IMG/VR virus record: IMGVR_UViG_3300048015_000010
Location: 1-37,785 of that record
DNA: 37,785 nt
Direction: 5' to 3' (one strand)
Source: a virus
Positions 37,729-37,785 of the stretch are shown here, piece by piece (positions within the stretch are counted from its first letter, which is position 1; each line of letters starts with the position of its first letter). Both the position numbers and the translations under genes were made by a program. The notes beneath the pieces were generated by a model. The model saw only the letters and a list, made by a program, of their open reading frames with translations. It was not told where the DNA came from and did no database searches.

Positions 37729-37785
37729 GCCGACTGTGCGGTTTAAATCCAGAGATCGACTACACGCCTGTCAAGTGGGCAATAA
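37725..37785 (+). CDS. Start of a gene cut by the right window edge
   Basis: An ATG overlapping the previous stop as ATGA opens a frame of 20 codons to the edge (MSRLCGLNPEIDYTPVKWAI). Too little is present to name it. Its position at the head of a rightward operon would suit a DNA-packaging gene, but this is a guess from phage gene order. Confidence 0.5.
   Translation, partial: MSRLCGLNPEIDYTPVKWAI

Overview
The window is a 37.8 kb piece of a tailed double-stranded DNA phage (Caudoviricetes) or a close prophage relative. The evidence is a virion-protein operon with a giant 2365-residue protein, a phage-type family A DNA polymerase, a primase-polymerase/SF3 helicase, an endonuclease VII homologue, and dozens of small genes joined by 4-base ATGA, GTGA or TTGA overlaps. 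The coding DNA is GC-rich (strong G/C preference at third codon positions), which suggests a high-GC proteobacterial host; host and genus cannot be named from the sequence. No terminase, portal, capsid, integrase, tRNA, CRISPR array or insertion sequence is visible. Both window edges cut through genes on the + strand, so the rest of the structural module probably lies outside.

Layout. (1) 1-10,269, + strand: the end of a late structural operon with three virion genes; the last encodes a polyvalent-type protein with an HEMVH zincin motif. (2) 10,271-29,883, - strand: a long replication and nucleotide-metabolism operon that collides with the late operon tail to tail with one base between stop codons. 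In transcription order from the right it holds a MoxR-type AAA+ ATPase, endonuclease VII, a coiled-coil protein, two small genes, a zincin/VWA protein, several unknowns, Pol A, a lipoprotein, a Cas4-like nuclease, a metallophosphoesterase, a dATP/dGTP diphosphohydrolase, a VRR-NUC-like nuclease, a DEDDh exonuclease, an SNF2-type helicase, a zinc-cluster protein and the PrimPol-helicase. (3) 29,883-36,446, - strand: short transcription units of small unknown genes, with candidate promoters, leader hairpins and one strong terminator. It includes four genes under 60 codons that are easily missed, and two low-complexity repeat genes (Gly-X and Ala-rich). (4) 34,758-36,630: gene-poor DNA with an AT-rich tract, repeated AAAGGGTAC sites, many AGCCCGC heptamers, two direct copies of a 51-base two-step hairpin, and a 17-bp tandem array. 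This is the best candidate for a replication origin or control region. (5) 36,689-37,785, + strand: a small gene, a self-contained moron-like unit for a 69-residue secreted protein, and the start of the next rightward operon.

The parts fit together as follows. The leftward genes copy and process DNA: PrimPol/helicase primes and unwinds, Pol A synthesises, nucleases recycle host DNA or resolve branches, and the diphosphohydrolase adjusts purine dNTP pools. The MoxR/coiled-coil/VWA set looks like a chaperone-type remodelling machine with an unknown target. The rightward genes build the particle. The early/late assignment is inferred from gene content and orientation.
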